Below, piece by piece: positions 9,716-18,201 of a stretch of 64,000 nt of DNA. Each line of letters begins with the position of its first letter. Position 1 is the first letter of the stretch. A model generated the notes under the pieces. It ran no database searches. It worked only from the letters and a program-made list of their open reading frames with translations, and was not told the DNA's origin. The stretch is from positions 124,001-188,000 of the forward strand of contig WGNJ01000011.1 of assembly GCA_016124635.1 (NCBI GenBank). Reading direction: 5' to 3'. The stretch comes from Alphaproteobacteria bacterium (GTDB lineage Bacteria; Pseudomonadota; Alphaproteobacteria; Micropepsales; Micropepsaceae). Made by a program: the position numbers and the translations under genes.

Positions 9716-10141
9716 CTACGGCAACAACTTCAGTTCGCGGGCCTTTTGGATGGCTTGAGTGCGGCGCTGCACCTCGAGCTTGGCAAAGAGGCTGGCGATG
9801 TGCGTCTTGACCGTATTGGGCGAAATATCGAGCTGGCGCGCGATCTCCTTGTTCGAGCTGCCCGCGGCCAAGAGCTCGAGCACCGCGACCTCCCGCTCGG
9901 TTACGCCCAAGGTCTTGAGCGCCGCCTCGTTGCGCTGGAAGTCGCGGGCGACGGTCCGCGGGGTCAGCCGGTTCCCCGCCCAAATCCCGAGCGCCGTGAA
10001 GCCGAGCGCGATGAGGACGACGTAGAACTCGGGCGCCATGGTCCGGGCCAGATATTGGTACTGTAGCCACTGCAAGACGAACGCGCCCGCCGCCAGTGCG
10101 ACGCCGTAGATCGCGATCGTTCGCCACATGCTAAGCGGCAT
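9716..10141 (-). CDS. Membrane-anchored LuxR-type helix-turn-helix regulator
   Basis: 141 aa. Two hydrophobic segments (about 6-26 and 38-56) precede a C-terminal LuxR/GerE DNA-binding domain (about 76-138): VTEREVAVLELLAAGSSNKE, then IARQLDISPNTVKTHIASLF. No receiver or autoinducer domain is present, so it would act from the membrane. The start is either the ATG at 10141, overlapping the amidohydrolase end by 11 bp, or the ATG at 10129. VOC and DUF4199 genes lie downstream on the same strand and may be its targets. Confidence 0.85.
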   Translation of the reverse strand: MPLSMWRTIAIYGVALAAGAFVLQWLQYQYLARTMAPEFYVVLIALGFTALGIWAGNRLTPRTVARDFQRNEAALKTLGVTEREVAVLELLAAGSSNKEIARQLDISPNTVKTHIASLFAKLEVQRRTQAIQKARELKLLP

Positions 10142-11321
10142 TCTGCGTCACTTTCGGCCGGCGCAGCTCGGGCGCGAGTCCCTCGCCCATCAGGTCGATG
10201 AAGTTTTCCGAATAGAAGCGCTCGATCGCGCGGGCCGGCAGACCGGCAAGACTCTCATCGAACCGCTTGAGCGGATTACGCCCGCCTTCGACGTGCGGGA
10301 AGTCGGAGGAGAACATCGCGACCTCCTCGCCCGAATTGGTGATGATCCAGCCCGCATCCTCATGCGGATAGGGCGTCACGCGCACCTGACGCTTCACGAA
10401 TTCGGAGGGTTTCATCGACAGCTTCTTGAGCCGCTCCTCGCCTTTGTAGAACGCGCCGTAGCCCGCATCCATGTAGCGCATCCAGCTCGGCACCCAAGAC
10501 GCGCCGAGCTCGATCACGCCGAACTTGAGGCGTGGGAAACGATCGAGCACGCCGTCGAAGATCATCGCGGCGAGCGTCAGCTCGACGGACTGGGGGATTT
10601 TCATGTAGCTGACGGAGGTGAAGTTTTCCTCGCCGCCGTGAAAGTCCTTCACCCTCGGCATGCCGTTGTTGAAGTAGTCGGGGTCGAGCTTCTCCTCGCC
10701 GCCGACGTGAAAAACGATCGGCAGTCCCGCCTCCTGCGCCATCGCCCAGACCGGATCGAACGCGGTATGGCTCGGCGAGTGACCGTTCGGACAGATCGAG
10801 GGAATGAGCAGCGCCTTGAGTCCGAGGTCGATCACCTCGCGCGCCGCAACCTTCGCGCGCTCGAAGTCCGACAGCGGCACATAGCCCGTGCCGAGGAAGC
10901 GCCGGTCGACGGAGCAGAAATTCGCCATCATGCGGTTGTGTGCCTGCGCCGTCGCGTAGGCGAGTTCGGGATCCTTGTCGTCGAGTTGAAAGTTGCCGAG
11001 GCACCAGGTCGTGAACACGAGCTGCGACGAGAAGCCCAAGAGATCGAGCGCCCGAGGCCGGTCGGCCTTCTCGAACGCGCCGAGCGCTTCGTAGTTCTTA
11101 CGCAGAAGCAGGTTATCGGCGGCGCCGGAACGAAAATCCGGGTCGGATTGCTTTGCCCGGGCGACCTTCACCCACTTGCCGTCGCGCGGCCAGGCTTGGA
11201 GCTTGGGCAGCGCGTTGTAGCGCGCGCGGAACTTCGGATCGATGAAGTCGTCGAGGCAGTCGGCAAGCTCCATCAGATGCGAATCCGCATCGTGAACGAT
11301 CCGTCCGGTGACATAGGCCAT
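10131..11321 (-). CDS. Amidohydrolase-family (ACMSD-like) protein
   Basis: 396 aa, a TIM-barrel metal-dependent hydrolase of the amidohydrolase-2/decarboxylase type. The N-terminal metal motif appears as HDADSHLME (HxD/E-like rather than HxH), a central His is in IVFHVGGEE, and the C-terminal Asp is in MFSSDFPHVEGG. The last is very typical of this group. The ATG at 11321 follows GGGAGG by 8 bp and is preferred to an in-frame start at 11351. The substrate is unknown. It may be co-transcribed with the LuxR-type gene. Confidence 0.85.
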   Translation of the reverse strand: MAYVTGRIVHDADSHLMELADCLDDFIDPKFRARYNALPKLQAWPRDGKWVKVARAKQSDPDFRSGAADNLLLRKNYEALGAFEKADRPRALDLLGFSSQLVFTTWCLGNFQLDDKDPELAYATAQAHNRMMANFCSVDRRFLGTGYVPLSDFERAKVAAREVIDLGLKALLIPSICPNGHSPSHTAFDPVWAMAQEAGLPIVFHVGGEEKLDPDYFNNGMPRVKDFHGGEENFTSVSYMKIPQSVELTLAAMIFDGVLDRFPRLKFGVIELGASWVPSWMRYMDAGYGAFYKGEERLKKLSMKPSEFVKRQVRVTPYPHEDAGWIITNSGEEVAMFSSDFPHVEGGRNPLKRFDESLAGLPARAIERFYSENFIDLMGEGLAPELRRPKVTQNAA

Positions 11322-11431
11322 GGCGCGAGCCTCCCTGCTCTTTTCAGGCAATGATCGCGGAGCCCCGGCGTTTACGCAACCGCCGCCGGAACGCTTGTCC
11401 AGCCTCGGCTTTTCGCGCTAGGCCTTGGCCC

Positions 11432-12031
11432 ATGCTGGACCATCTCAAGGCCAACAACCGCGCTTGGGCCGAGCGCATCAAGAAGAGCGACCCGGACTTC
11501 TTCAAAAAATTGGAGGCGCAGCAGTCGCCGCAATATCTTTGGATCGGCTGCTCCGACAGCCGCGTGCCGGCCAACGGCATCGTCGATCTGGAGCCCGGCG
11601 AGCTCTTCGTTCATCGCAACGTCGCCAACCTCGCCCCGCCGCAGGACGCGAATTATCTGTCGGTCTTGCAGTACTCGGTCGACGTCTTGAAGGTGCGCCA
11701 TATCATCGTCGTCGGACACTACGGCTGCGGCGGCGTGCGCGCCGCCGTCGACGGTCAGCGCCGCGGCCTCATCGATCACTGGCTCCATCCGATCCGCGAA
11801 GTTTGGCAGGATCACCGCGCCGAACTCGAAGCGATCGCGGACGATACGGCCCGTCACAATCGTCTCGTCGAGCTCAACGTCATACGCCAGGTGAAGAATG
11901 TGGCGTCGGACGTGTTCGTCCAGGAAGCCTGGGCACGCGGACAGGAACTCAGCGTGCACGGCTGGGTTTACGCGCTGCACGATGGCTTGGTCAAAGATCT
12001 CGACGTCACGGTCAGAAAACCGCCGGCCTAA
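11432..12031 (+). CDS. can: Beta-class carbonic anhydrase
   Basis: 199 aa. It interconverts CO2 and bicarbonate, which supplies the carboxylases. The zinc ligands are visible: Cys40 and Asp42 in GCSDSRVPAN, and His96 and Cys99 in GHYGCGGVRAA, with Asp42/Arg44 forming the usual dyad. The start is the ATG at 11432 (MLDHLKANNRAW), the normal N terminus for the family; longer in-frame starts would add a basic leader without homologous character. It is divergent from the amidohydrolase and 54 bp before aat. Confidence 0.96.
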   Translation: MLDHLKANNRAWAERIKKSDPDFFKKLEAQQSPQYLWIGCSDSRVPANGIVDLEPGELFVHRNVANLAPPQDANYLSVLQYSVDVLKVRHIIVVGHYGCGGVRAAVDGQRRGLIDHWLHPIREVWQDHRAELEAIADDTARHNRLVELNVIRQVKNVASDVFVQEAWARGQELSVHGWVYALHDGLVKDLDVTVRKPPA

Positions 12032-12085
12032 ATCGCCGGCGCCTCACATCTGCGAGGTATTCCTCGTAACCGCATTCGCCGTAGA

Positions 12086-12781
12086 ATGGGAGTGATGTCC
12101 CGCACCCGTCGCCCGTCAAGGCCTGAGACGATCTCCGTCGCGTCGTTGATCAAGGCCTACTCCTACGGCGTGTTTCCGATGGCCGAAACGCGCGACGATC
12201 CCGAGATCATATGGATCGATCCCGAATGGCGCGGCATCCTCCCGCTCGACGACTTCCACGTGCCCAAGCGTCTCGCCCGCTCCGTTCGCGCGACGCACCT
12301 CGACGTCGTCGTCGACAAGGCCTTCGACAAGGTGATCGCCGCCTGCGCCAAGCCTGGCCGCGGGCGCGCCAAGACCTGGATCAACGATACGATCGAGCGC
12401 TCATACATCGAGCTGCACCGCCAAGGTCACGCCCACAGCGTCGAGGTCTACAACGGCGACGCGCTGGTCGGCGGTCTCTACGGTGTCTCGATCGGCGCGG
12501 CGTTCTTCGGTGAGAGCATGTTCTCTGTCGAACGCGATGCGAGCAAAATCGCGCTCGTTCATCTGGTCGCGCGGCTCAAGGCCGGCAAATACAAACTGCT
12601 CGACACGCAATTCGTGACCGAGCACCTATCGCAGTTCGGCGCGATCGAAATTCCGCGCGGCCAATATCATGATCGGCTTCGTCCCGCGATTGACGCAAAG
12701 GCGAACTTCTATGAATTGGGCGGCGCCGGCGCCGCCGTATCGGGCGGCACGGTCTTACAGCTGATCACCCAGATGTCGTAG
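12086..12781 (+). CDS. aat: Leucyl/phenylalanyl-tRNA--protein transferase
   Basis: 231 aa. It adds Leu or Phe from tRNA to proteins with N-terminal Arg or Lys, marking them for ClpAP (N-degron pathway). The family core is intact: IKAYSYGVFPMAE, IDPEWRGILPLDDFHVPKR, WINDTIERSYIELHRQGHAHSVE, GGLYGVSIGAAFFGESMFS and LLDTQFVTEHLSQFGAIEIPR. The start could be the ATG at 12086 or 12095. The last 73 bp overlap the 3' end of the converging DUF2155 gene. In many relatives this gene follows accC closely. Confidence 0.96.
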   Translation: MGVMSRTRRPSRPETISVASLIKAYSYGVFPMAETRDDPEIIWIDPEWRGILPLDDFHVPKRLARSVRATHLDVVVDKAFDKVIAACAKPGRGRAKTWINDTIERSYIELHRQGHAHSVEVYNGDALVGGLYGVSIGAAFFGESMFSVERDASKIALVHLVARLKAGKYKLLDTQFVTEHLSQFGAIEIPRGQYHDRLRPAIDAKANFYELGGAGAAVSGGTVLQLITQMS

Positions 12782-13314
12782 ACAGGATGCTCGAGCGCGC
12801 TGAGCGCCGGGCTCGACGCGAACATCCAGCCCGAAAAGATGTTAGCCGTCGTGCCGTCGGGCTTGCGCTCCTGGATGTCGAGGTAAGCCGCGGACTCGGG
12901 CGGCTCCTCCGGAGGACGCGTCTTGCAGGTCCGCGCAGTGACGATCAGCGTGTTATAGAAGACTTGCTCGCCGATATTCGCCTCGAACCGTGCGGTCCGC
13001 GCGGCGATCTTATCGAGACCGCCCAAGATCACACCGACCACGACCGGCTGCTTCAGCTGCTGTGCAGGCGGAAGGACCTCCGGGGGTGGAGGCGTTGTCG
13101 GCGTGGCGGGCGGTGGAGGCGGAGCTTCAACCGGCGGCAACGGCACGCTCTCGACCGGAGAGATGCTCTCGTCGGGCGGCTCACTCGGCGGCGGGAGCGG
13201 TGTCGAAGTGACCGGCGGCGTTGCCTGCGATTCACCGGGCGTCGGCTCGGCGACGGCCGTGCCTAGCAACGCGACAAAGCCGGCGGCGACGACAATGGTA
13301 AGAAATCTACTCAT
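12709..13314 (-). CDS. DUF2155-containing periplasmic protein
   Basis: 201 aa. A signal peptide (about 1-22, ending AVAEPT) is followed by a long Pro-rich linker (about 25-88) and the DUF2155 domain (about 95-188). The domain shows LDKIAARTARFE, LIVTARTCKTRPPEEPPE and the signature IFSGWMFASSPALSALEHPVYD. The function is unknown; the aat-DUF2155-NDUFA12 neighbourhood is common in Alphaproteobacteria. Its 3' end overlaps aat on the opposite strand by 73 bp, encoding the Pro/Ala-rich tail. Confidence 0.92.
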   Translation of the reverse strand: MSRFLTIVVAAGFVALLGTAVAEPTPGESQATPPVTSTPLPPPSEPPDESISPVESVPLPPVEAPPPPPATPTTPPPPEVLPPAQQLKQPVVVGVILGGLDKIAARTARFEANIGEQVFYNTLIVTARTCKTRPPEEPPESAAYLDIQERKPDGTTANIFSGWMFASSPALSALEHPVYDIWVISCKTVPPDTAAPAPPNS

Positions 13315-13341
13315 GACCCGGATACCTAATCGGCAGCGCCT

Positions 13342-13851
13342 CTATTGCGGCGTCGGCGTGGACGGCGCTGGCTCCGTGCTCGGCGCTGGGGCCGGTGGGC
13401 TTTGCTTGGAGCTGTCGTCATTGAACATCACTTTGCCCAACAGGCCCACAAGATCAACTGAACCCTGCGTAACCTGGAACTCGCTGTTCTCGGCCATCAT
13501 CGTGTCGCTTCCACCAGGCGATATCGCCAGATAGGAACCGCCGAGCAGGCCCACGGTTGCGACGCGGATGGACGAGTCATCCGGGATCTTGATGTTCGAA
13601 GCGATCGACATGTGGACCAGCGCCCGGTAGGTCTGCTGGTCGAGATCGAGGCTCGTCACGGTCCCGACCTTGATCCCCGACATGCGTACGTCCGAACCGT
13701 TGCTGATCCCGTCGATGCGATCGAATTTCGCTATCACCTGATAACCGGACACCGTGCCCGTGTCCGTGCGGCTATAGGCGTAGAACACGAACGCGCCGGC
13801 GATCACGAGGACCGCCGCGCCGATCAGCGTCTCAACGAAGCTATTGTTCAT
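13342..13851 (-). CDS. mlaD: MlaD-family outer-membrane lipid asymmetry protein
   Basis: 169 aa. An N-terminal transmembrane anchor (about 5-27) is followed by an MCE/MlaD domain (about 38-115): GYQVIAKFDRIDGISNGSDV, RMSGIKVGTVTSLDLD and VGLLGGSYLAISPGG. The tail is acidic, then Pro-rich. MlaD binds phospholipids as part of the MlaFEDB ABC complex that keeps the outer membrane asymmetric. The ATG at 13851 is preferred over the TTG at 13860. It lies between NDUFA12 and DUF2155, all on the minus strand with gaps under 30 bp, so it is probably co-transcribed. The other mla genes are not in the window. Confidence 0.93.
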   Translation of the reverse strand: MNNSFVETLIGAAVLVIAGAFVFYAYSRTDTGTVSGYQVIAKFDRIDGISNGSDVRMSGIKVGTVTSLDLDQQTYRALVHMSIASNIKIPDDSSIRVATVGLLGGSYLAISPGGSDTMMAENSEFQVTQGSVDLVGLLGKVMFNDDSSKQSPPAPAPSTEPAPSTPTPQ

Positions 13852-13878
13852 GCACCGCAACCCCTCAGGAAAAAGAAA

Positions 13879-14262
13879 CTACTCCGGCCGCCATGCTTCG
13901 TAGTCGCCGGTCGCCGGTGGGCGTTGACCGGACGCGAGCAAACTCCCGGATGGCCGGTAGGCGTAAGGCGTGCCCGTCAAGTTCGGCACGTGCTCGGTCT
14001 CCCACGGCTTAACCTTCGGCGGATCGACCGTCGGCGGCTCGGCAAATGTGTGGTGCAACCAGCCGTGCCACTCGGGCGGCACTTGGCTGGGCTCCGCGAT
14101 CGTCTTGTAGATCACCCAGCGCCGCTTGCCCGTCTTGTCGCGGTAGTACCGGTTGCCGAAGAGGTCTTCGCCGACGAACTGGCCGTTGCGCCATGTGTAG
14201 ATGCTGGTGCCAATGGTCGAACCGTTCCACCAGGTCAGCAGCCAGTTGAAGAATTTGATCAT
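13879..14262 (-). CDS. NADH:ubiquinone oxidoreductase subunit NDUFA12 family
   Basis: 127 aa. It is homologous to the accessory complex I subunit NDUFA12 (B17.2), which in bacteria is found in Alphaproteobacteria. The signature is VGEDLFGNRYYRDKTGKRRW followed by VPPEWHGWLHHTFAEPP, and the C-terminal TGTPYAYRP. The start is the ATG at 14262 (MIKFFNWLLTWW). A longer frame to 14373 exists but adds a basic non-homologous leader. It is the first gene of the NDUFA12-mlaD-DUF2155 group on the minus strand. Confidence 0.95.
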   Translation of the reverse strand: MIKFFNWLLTWWNGSTIGTSIYTWRNGQFVGEDLFGNRYYRDKTGKRRWVIYKTIAEPSQVPPEWHGWLHHTFAEPPTVDPPKVKPWETEHVPNLTGTPYAYRPSGSLLASGQRPPATGDYEAWRPE

Positions 14263-14393
14263 GAAGGCCTGAAATACTCGTGGGATTCGGGATTTTGCCC
14301 GGAGACTAGGGGTGAGGCCCGCCACGGTAAAGCGGGTTGCACCCCGGCGCGCCCGAGGGGCATTCTTTGCCACAGATTTGGGAGCAAGGCTCG

Positions 14394-15107
14394 GTGTTTC
14401 GCGGCCTTTTCTGCGTCTTTTTGAGCCTCTGTGCGGTTGCAGGCGCGCCGGCCTTAGCCGATCCGGCGAAGGCCGTTTCCGCTCCGCCGGCGGCGGCCGT
14501 CAAACCCAAGGGTGACTGGCTGAACGCAAAGCTCAGTTTTGCGACGCGTCTGGCCGCGGCCGCGGAGGAGCGGTCGCACCACCACGTCGTCTACGATGGT
14601 ACCGGCTACCCAATCTCCTATCCGATGGGCGACGTTCCAGCCGGCAAAGGAACGTGCACCGACGAAGTCATTCGCGCCTATCGCCTCGTCGGCGTCGACC
14701 TGCAGCAGGAAGTGCACGAGGACATGCTGCGCAACTTCGCGGCCTATCCGCACAAGTTCGGACTGAAGGCCCCCGACCCGAACATCGATCATCGCCGGGT
14801 TTGGAATCTGTTGACCTTCTTCCTGCGCAATGCGGACGCACTGCCGATCACCGACGATGGCAAGGATTACAAACCCGGCGACGTCATCGTCTGGGACCTC
14901 GACAATTATCAACTTCACATCGGCTTGGTGACGCGCAAATGGTCGAAGAAGCACAAGCGTCCGCTGATCATGCACAACATTTCTTCCGGCCCGCACATCG
15001 AAGACAAGCTCTTCGAGTACAAGATCATCGGTCACTTCCGTTACCAGGGCGGCCTCAAGCCCGAGCCGACGCCGATTCCGCCGGATCTGTCGGCGGCTGC
15101 TCCTTAG
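14394..15107 (+). CDS. DUF1287-family secreted protein
   Basis: 237 aa from GTG 14394, with GGAG 9 bp upstream. That start gives a clean signal peptide (about 1-23, ending APALA); an upstream ATG at 14337 would bury it. The DUF1287 domain spans about 60-220: YDGTGYPISYPMGDVPAGKG, then TCTDEVIRAYRLVGVDLQ, YKPGDVIVWDL and QLHIGLVT. The Cys in GKGTCTD and the His in YQLHIGLV are the probable catalytic pair of an NlpC/P60-like fold, so it may be a periplasmic amidase or peptidase. It converges with the globin gene, overlapping by 4 bp. Confidence 0.88.
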   Translation: MFRGLFCVFLSLCAVAGAPALADPAKAVSAPPAAAVKPKGDWLNAKLSFATRLAAAAEERSHHHVVYDGTGYPISYPMGDVPAGKGTCTDEVIRAYRLVGVDLQQEVHEDMLRNFAAYPHKFGLKAPDPNIDHRRVWNLLTFFLRNADALPITDDGKDYKPGDVIVWDLDNYQLHIGLVTRKWSKKHKRPLIMHNISSGPHIEDKLFEYKIIGHFRYQGGLKPEPTPIPPDLSAAAP

Positions 15108-15490
15108 CCTAGGTCTCGCTCGACGCGCGCAATCATTTCACGCCAAGCGGCATCGAACTCGCTCGTCCAATCGCTGCCGAGGATCTCCGCGAACGTATCC
15201 CGCATGACGGAGAAGAACGTCACGAAGTTCGCCGGTGGAACGCCGATCTGTTCGTGATTGACGATCTCGGCACGAAAAAGATTGCCGCCGTAACTGTTGT
15301 GGCCCGCGTAATCCATCAGCGCGGTCATCGCCTCGGCGAGCATGTTGCCGCGGATGTTGCCATTGGTGTCGCGAATAAACAGCGCTTCCATATCCGGATG
15401 GGCCGCGAACAAGCGGGAATAGACCATGGGCGCGGGATCGCCGCGTTCAGCGACGAGCTCGAGGCTTCGATTGATAGCGTCGGTATCCAC
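15104..15490 (-). CDS. Globin-like protein
   Basis: 128 aa, a single-domain globin fold. The probable proximal haem ligand is His79 in IVNHEQIGVPPANF, which aligns with the F-helix motif KHxxxGV of bacterial haemoglobins; the H-helix part is DWTSEFDAAWREMIARV. It begins with GTG directly after the stop of the upstream formaldehyde/GSNO dehydrogenase (TGAGTG), so it is translated from the same mRNA. The pairing suggests a role in nitric oxide or formaldehyde stress, but this is inference. Confidence 0.8.
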   Translation of the reverse strand: MDTDAINRSLELVAERGDPAPMVYSRLFAAHPDMEALFIRDTNGNIRGNMLAEAMTALMDYAGHNSYGGNLFRAEIVNHEQIGVPPANFVTFFSVMRDTFAEILGSDWTSEFDAAWREMIARVERDLG

Positions 15491-16600
15491 TCAATAGACC
15501 ACGACGCTGCGGATGGATTCGCCCTTCTCCATCATCTCGAAGCCTTCGTTGATGCGCTCCAGCGGCATCGTGTGCGTGATCAAGTCGTCGATGTTGATTT
15601 TCTTCTCCATATACCAGTCGACGATTTTCGGCACGTCGCTACGTCCCCGCGCGCCGCCGAACGCCGACCCTTGCCACACGCGGCCCGTCACCAGTTGAAA
15701 CGGCCGCGTCGAAATTTCCTGTCCGGCACCGGCGACACCGATGATCGTCGAAACGCCCCAACCCTTATGACAGCACTCGAGCGCTTGGCGCATCAGCGTC
15801 GTATTGCCGACGCATTCGAAGCTGTAATCGGCGCCACCTTTCGTCAGTTCGACCAGGTGCCCGACGAGATCGCCCTTCACCTCTTTCGGATTGACGAAGT
15901 GCGTCATGCCGAACTTCCGGCCGAGCGCCTCTCGCTTCGGATTGACGTCGATGCCGACGATCATGTCGGCGCCCGCGAGCTTTGCGCCTTGAATGACATT
16001 GAGCCCGATACCGCCGAGGCCGAACACCACGACATTGGCGCCGGGCTCCACCTTCGCGGTGAAGATCACGGCCCCGATGCCCGTGGTTACGCCGCAGCCG
16101 ATGTAGCAAATCTTGTCGAACGGCGCGTCCTTGCGCACCTTCGCGATCGCGATCTCCGGCAACACCGTGAAGTTGGCGAAGGTCGAACAGCCCATGTAAT
16201 GGAGAACCGGCTTGCCCTTGAGCGAGAACCGGCTCGTGCCGTCCGGCATCAAACCCTTGCCCTGTGTCACGCGAATCTTCTGGCACAGGTTGGTCTTGCG
16301 GCTGGTGCAGTATTCGCACTCACGGCATTCGGGTGTGTAGAGCGGGATGACGTGGTCGCCGACCGCGACGCTTGTCACGCCCGGGCCGACCTCGCGCACA
16401 ATGCCGGCGCCTTCGTGCCCGAGGATCGCTGGAAACATGCCCTCAGGATCCGCGCCCGAAAGCGTGAACTTATCCGTGTGGCAGATGCCGGTGGCTTTGA
16501 GTTCGACCAGCACTTCTCCGGCGCGCGGCCCGTCGAGCTTCACCGTTTCGATCGACAATGGCTTCCCGGCTTCAAATGCGACAGCGGCGCGAACGTCCAT
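15491..16600 (-). CDS. frmA: S-(hydroxymethyl)glutathione dehydrogenase / class III alcohol dehydrogenase
   Basis: 369 aa. It oxidises S-hydroxymethylglutathione (from formaldehyde) with NAD+ and reduces S-nitrosoglutathione. Zinc ligands are clear: catalytic Cys40 (GICHTD) and His62 (GHEGAG), and structural Cys92, Cys95, Cys98 and Cys106 in the ECRECEYCTSRKTNLC segment. The NAD-binding motif is FGLGGIGLNVIQGAKLAG. The start ATG at 16600 has GGAGGAG upstream. The gene is fused in transcription to the globin gene. No FrmR-type regulator is next to it. Confidence 0.96.
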   Translation of the reverse strand: MDVRAAVAFEAGKPLSIETVKLDGPRAGEVLVELKATGICHTDKFTLSGADPEGMFPAILGHEGAGIVREVGPGVTSVAVGDHVIPLYTPECRECEYCTSRKTNLCQKIRVTQGKGLMPDGTSRFSLKGKPVLHYMGCSTFANFTVLPEIAIAKVRKDAPFDKICYIGCGVTTGIGAVIFTAKVEPGANVVVFGLGGIGLNVIQGAKLAGADMIVGIDVNPKREALGRKFGMTHFVNPKEVKGDLVGHLVELTKGGADYSFECVGNTTLMRQALECCHKGWGVSTIIGVAGAGQEISTRPFQLVTGRVWQGSAFGGARGRSDVPKIVDWYMEKKINIDDLITHTMPLERINEGFEMMEKGESIRSVVVY

Positions 16601-16995
16601 GGGGCGGGCTCCTCCTTCTTAAGGCGAAGATAAACCGCGTCTACGAGGCGAGCGCAACTCACGTCCACGATCATGGACCGGCCAACAATTTGGTACCGCA
16701 GATAGCTCATATCGGCGAGGATTCTTGTCTTTATGCCGCCGATGCCCCGAACGGGCGATCCGTACTGCCGGCGCTTCGCAATGGGGCGAGCCTCACCTTG
16801 CTCAGATGACGAAGTTGCAGATGAAGGCGGACCGTCGACGAATCCCAGCCCGTTTGCCCATTCACGCGGATAGCGATTTGTGGCCCACGATGATCAGCGG
16901 CTTCAATGGCTTTGAGCCTTCAAATGCAGTATAAGAGAACAATACACTTTTCCTTTCAACGAATTTAAGAGGCTGCCAACCGGGGAGCATTGCCT
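16601..16995. other. Intergenic, no gene seen
   Basis: About 395 bp between the divergent frmA and the unknown membrane gene. It should hold both promoters. The last 80 bp (from about 16900) are AT-rich and include TATAAG at 16930-16935, but I could not pick a well-spaced -35 box. GGGGAG at 16982-16987 is the ribosome-binding site for the next gene. Confidence 0.5.
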
Positions 16996-18201
16996 TTGGC
17001 TCAAGTAGAACAGTCACTGTCGCCAGTGGCAGCAGCAGCAATGGAGCAACTTAAACCCGAGAGCTCCTTGGACGATATTAAGCGAATAGCCGAGATTCTG
17101 AAGGCAGACGTTGAATCTCAGTCAAACGCCGCAAAACTCCGCATAGGCTGGCTGCAATCAGCGGCTCCAATCCTGGTTCCACTGGTGTCGTTGGCGGCCC
17201 TAGTCGCGACGATCGCAATGCAGGCGTATCAGCTCAGTTTATCAAGAGCAGATCAGGCCAGACAGTACGAAATTCAGGAACAGCGTCGCACGGACGACCA
17301 GTGGAACGAATTCCTCAAGGGAGTTGACCCAGCGAATTCCGGTTATCTTTCAAATCCGTCCTTGGCCCCGCGTCTGCTTTTTTTTCTGCATAACAAATCC
17401 TACAACGCTCAGGCAATCGGAGTTGCAAAGAACATCCTGGGCAACATGTCCGACCATATCGGCTTTGAGCAGATATTTGGCGAGGTGTTCATCGCGGATC
17501 AGTCCGGACTACGAGTCAACCGCGACAATCTCAAAGATTTGGTGAACATCTTCAAAGCGAGAATGCGAACAGCGGGCGCAGTTCGTATCGAATGCCTCCG
17601 TCTAAGCAATTCGATCAAAAAGGATGATGACGAGAAATACTACGGCCTATGCTCGCTGTCGGAGGAAAAACTCATTGATACGGTACGAAGTCGAAAAGAA
17701 GCCGGCTCGTTACTAACGTTGCAGCAAGCGCGAGATGAGCTCGACCAAGAGCATAGCTTTATCTCGAAGGAGGTTGCGAAACTACTGCGCCACCATAGCA
17801 GTCAACATCAGCTCAACGCCGCGCTGGGCTCGGAGGTCAAAGTTAACCTGTACGGATTAGAATTGTACGACTGTGATTTGTCGGAAATCAACTTTTCAAA
17901 CGTTATCCTGGACGGCGTCATATTAGATTCTACCAATCTGCAGGACGCACGAATAACGCCAACATCGCCGTGGAAGAAGCCTGAAATAAGAGCGTCCAAT
18001 TGGTGGATGGCCAAGAAGATAAACCCTGAAATTCTGGAGTACCTCATCGTCAATAAGTTCCCCTACTATCCCACGCAAGGAGCAACCAACTTCGAGGTCG
18101 ATCGTTCTACCTACACCGACAACATTATCCGGCTGTGCCGAGAATCTCATACCTCCGCGTGCGATGCGAAACTGTCGTTCGGCGAGCGACCTGAGAAGTA
18201 A
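16996..18201 (+). CDS. Unknown membrane-anchored protein with pentapeptide-like repeats
   Basis: 401 aa; I do not recognise a family for the whole. An N-terminal helix (about 15-50) precedes one transmembrane segment (about 57-79, APILVPLVSLAALVATIAM), then a Gln/Arg-rich coiled stretch, a central domain, and near 285-320 short repeats of the pentapeptide type (LYDCDLSEINFSN, VILDGVILDS, TNLQDARI). The start is TTG 16996, 8 bp after GGGGAG; the in-frame TTG at 16990 is too close. The base composition is clearly more AT-rich than both neighbours, which suggests recent transfer. Confidence 0.7.
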   Translation: MAQVEQSLSPVAAAAMEQLKPESSLDDIKRIAEILKADVESQSNAAKLRIGWLQSAAPILVPLVSLAALVATIAMQAYQLSLSRADQARQYEIQEQRRTDDQWNEFLKGVDPANSGYLSNPSLAPRLLFFLHNKSYNAQAIGVAKNILGNMSDHIGFEQIFGEVFIADQSGLRVNRDNLKDLVNIFKARMRTAGAVRIECLRLSNSIKKDDDEKYYGLCSLSEEKLIDTVRSRKEAGSLLTLQQARDELDQEHSFISKEVAKLLRHHSSQHQLNAALGSEVKVNLYGLELYDCDLSEINFSNVILDGVILDSTNLQDARITPTSPWKKPEIRASNWWMAKKINPEILEYLIVNKFPYYPTQGATNFEVDRSTYTDNIIRLCRESHTSACDAKLSFGERPEK

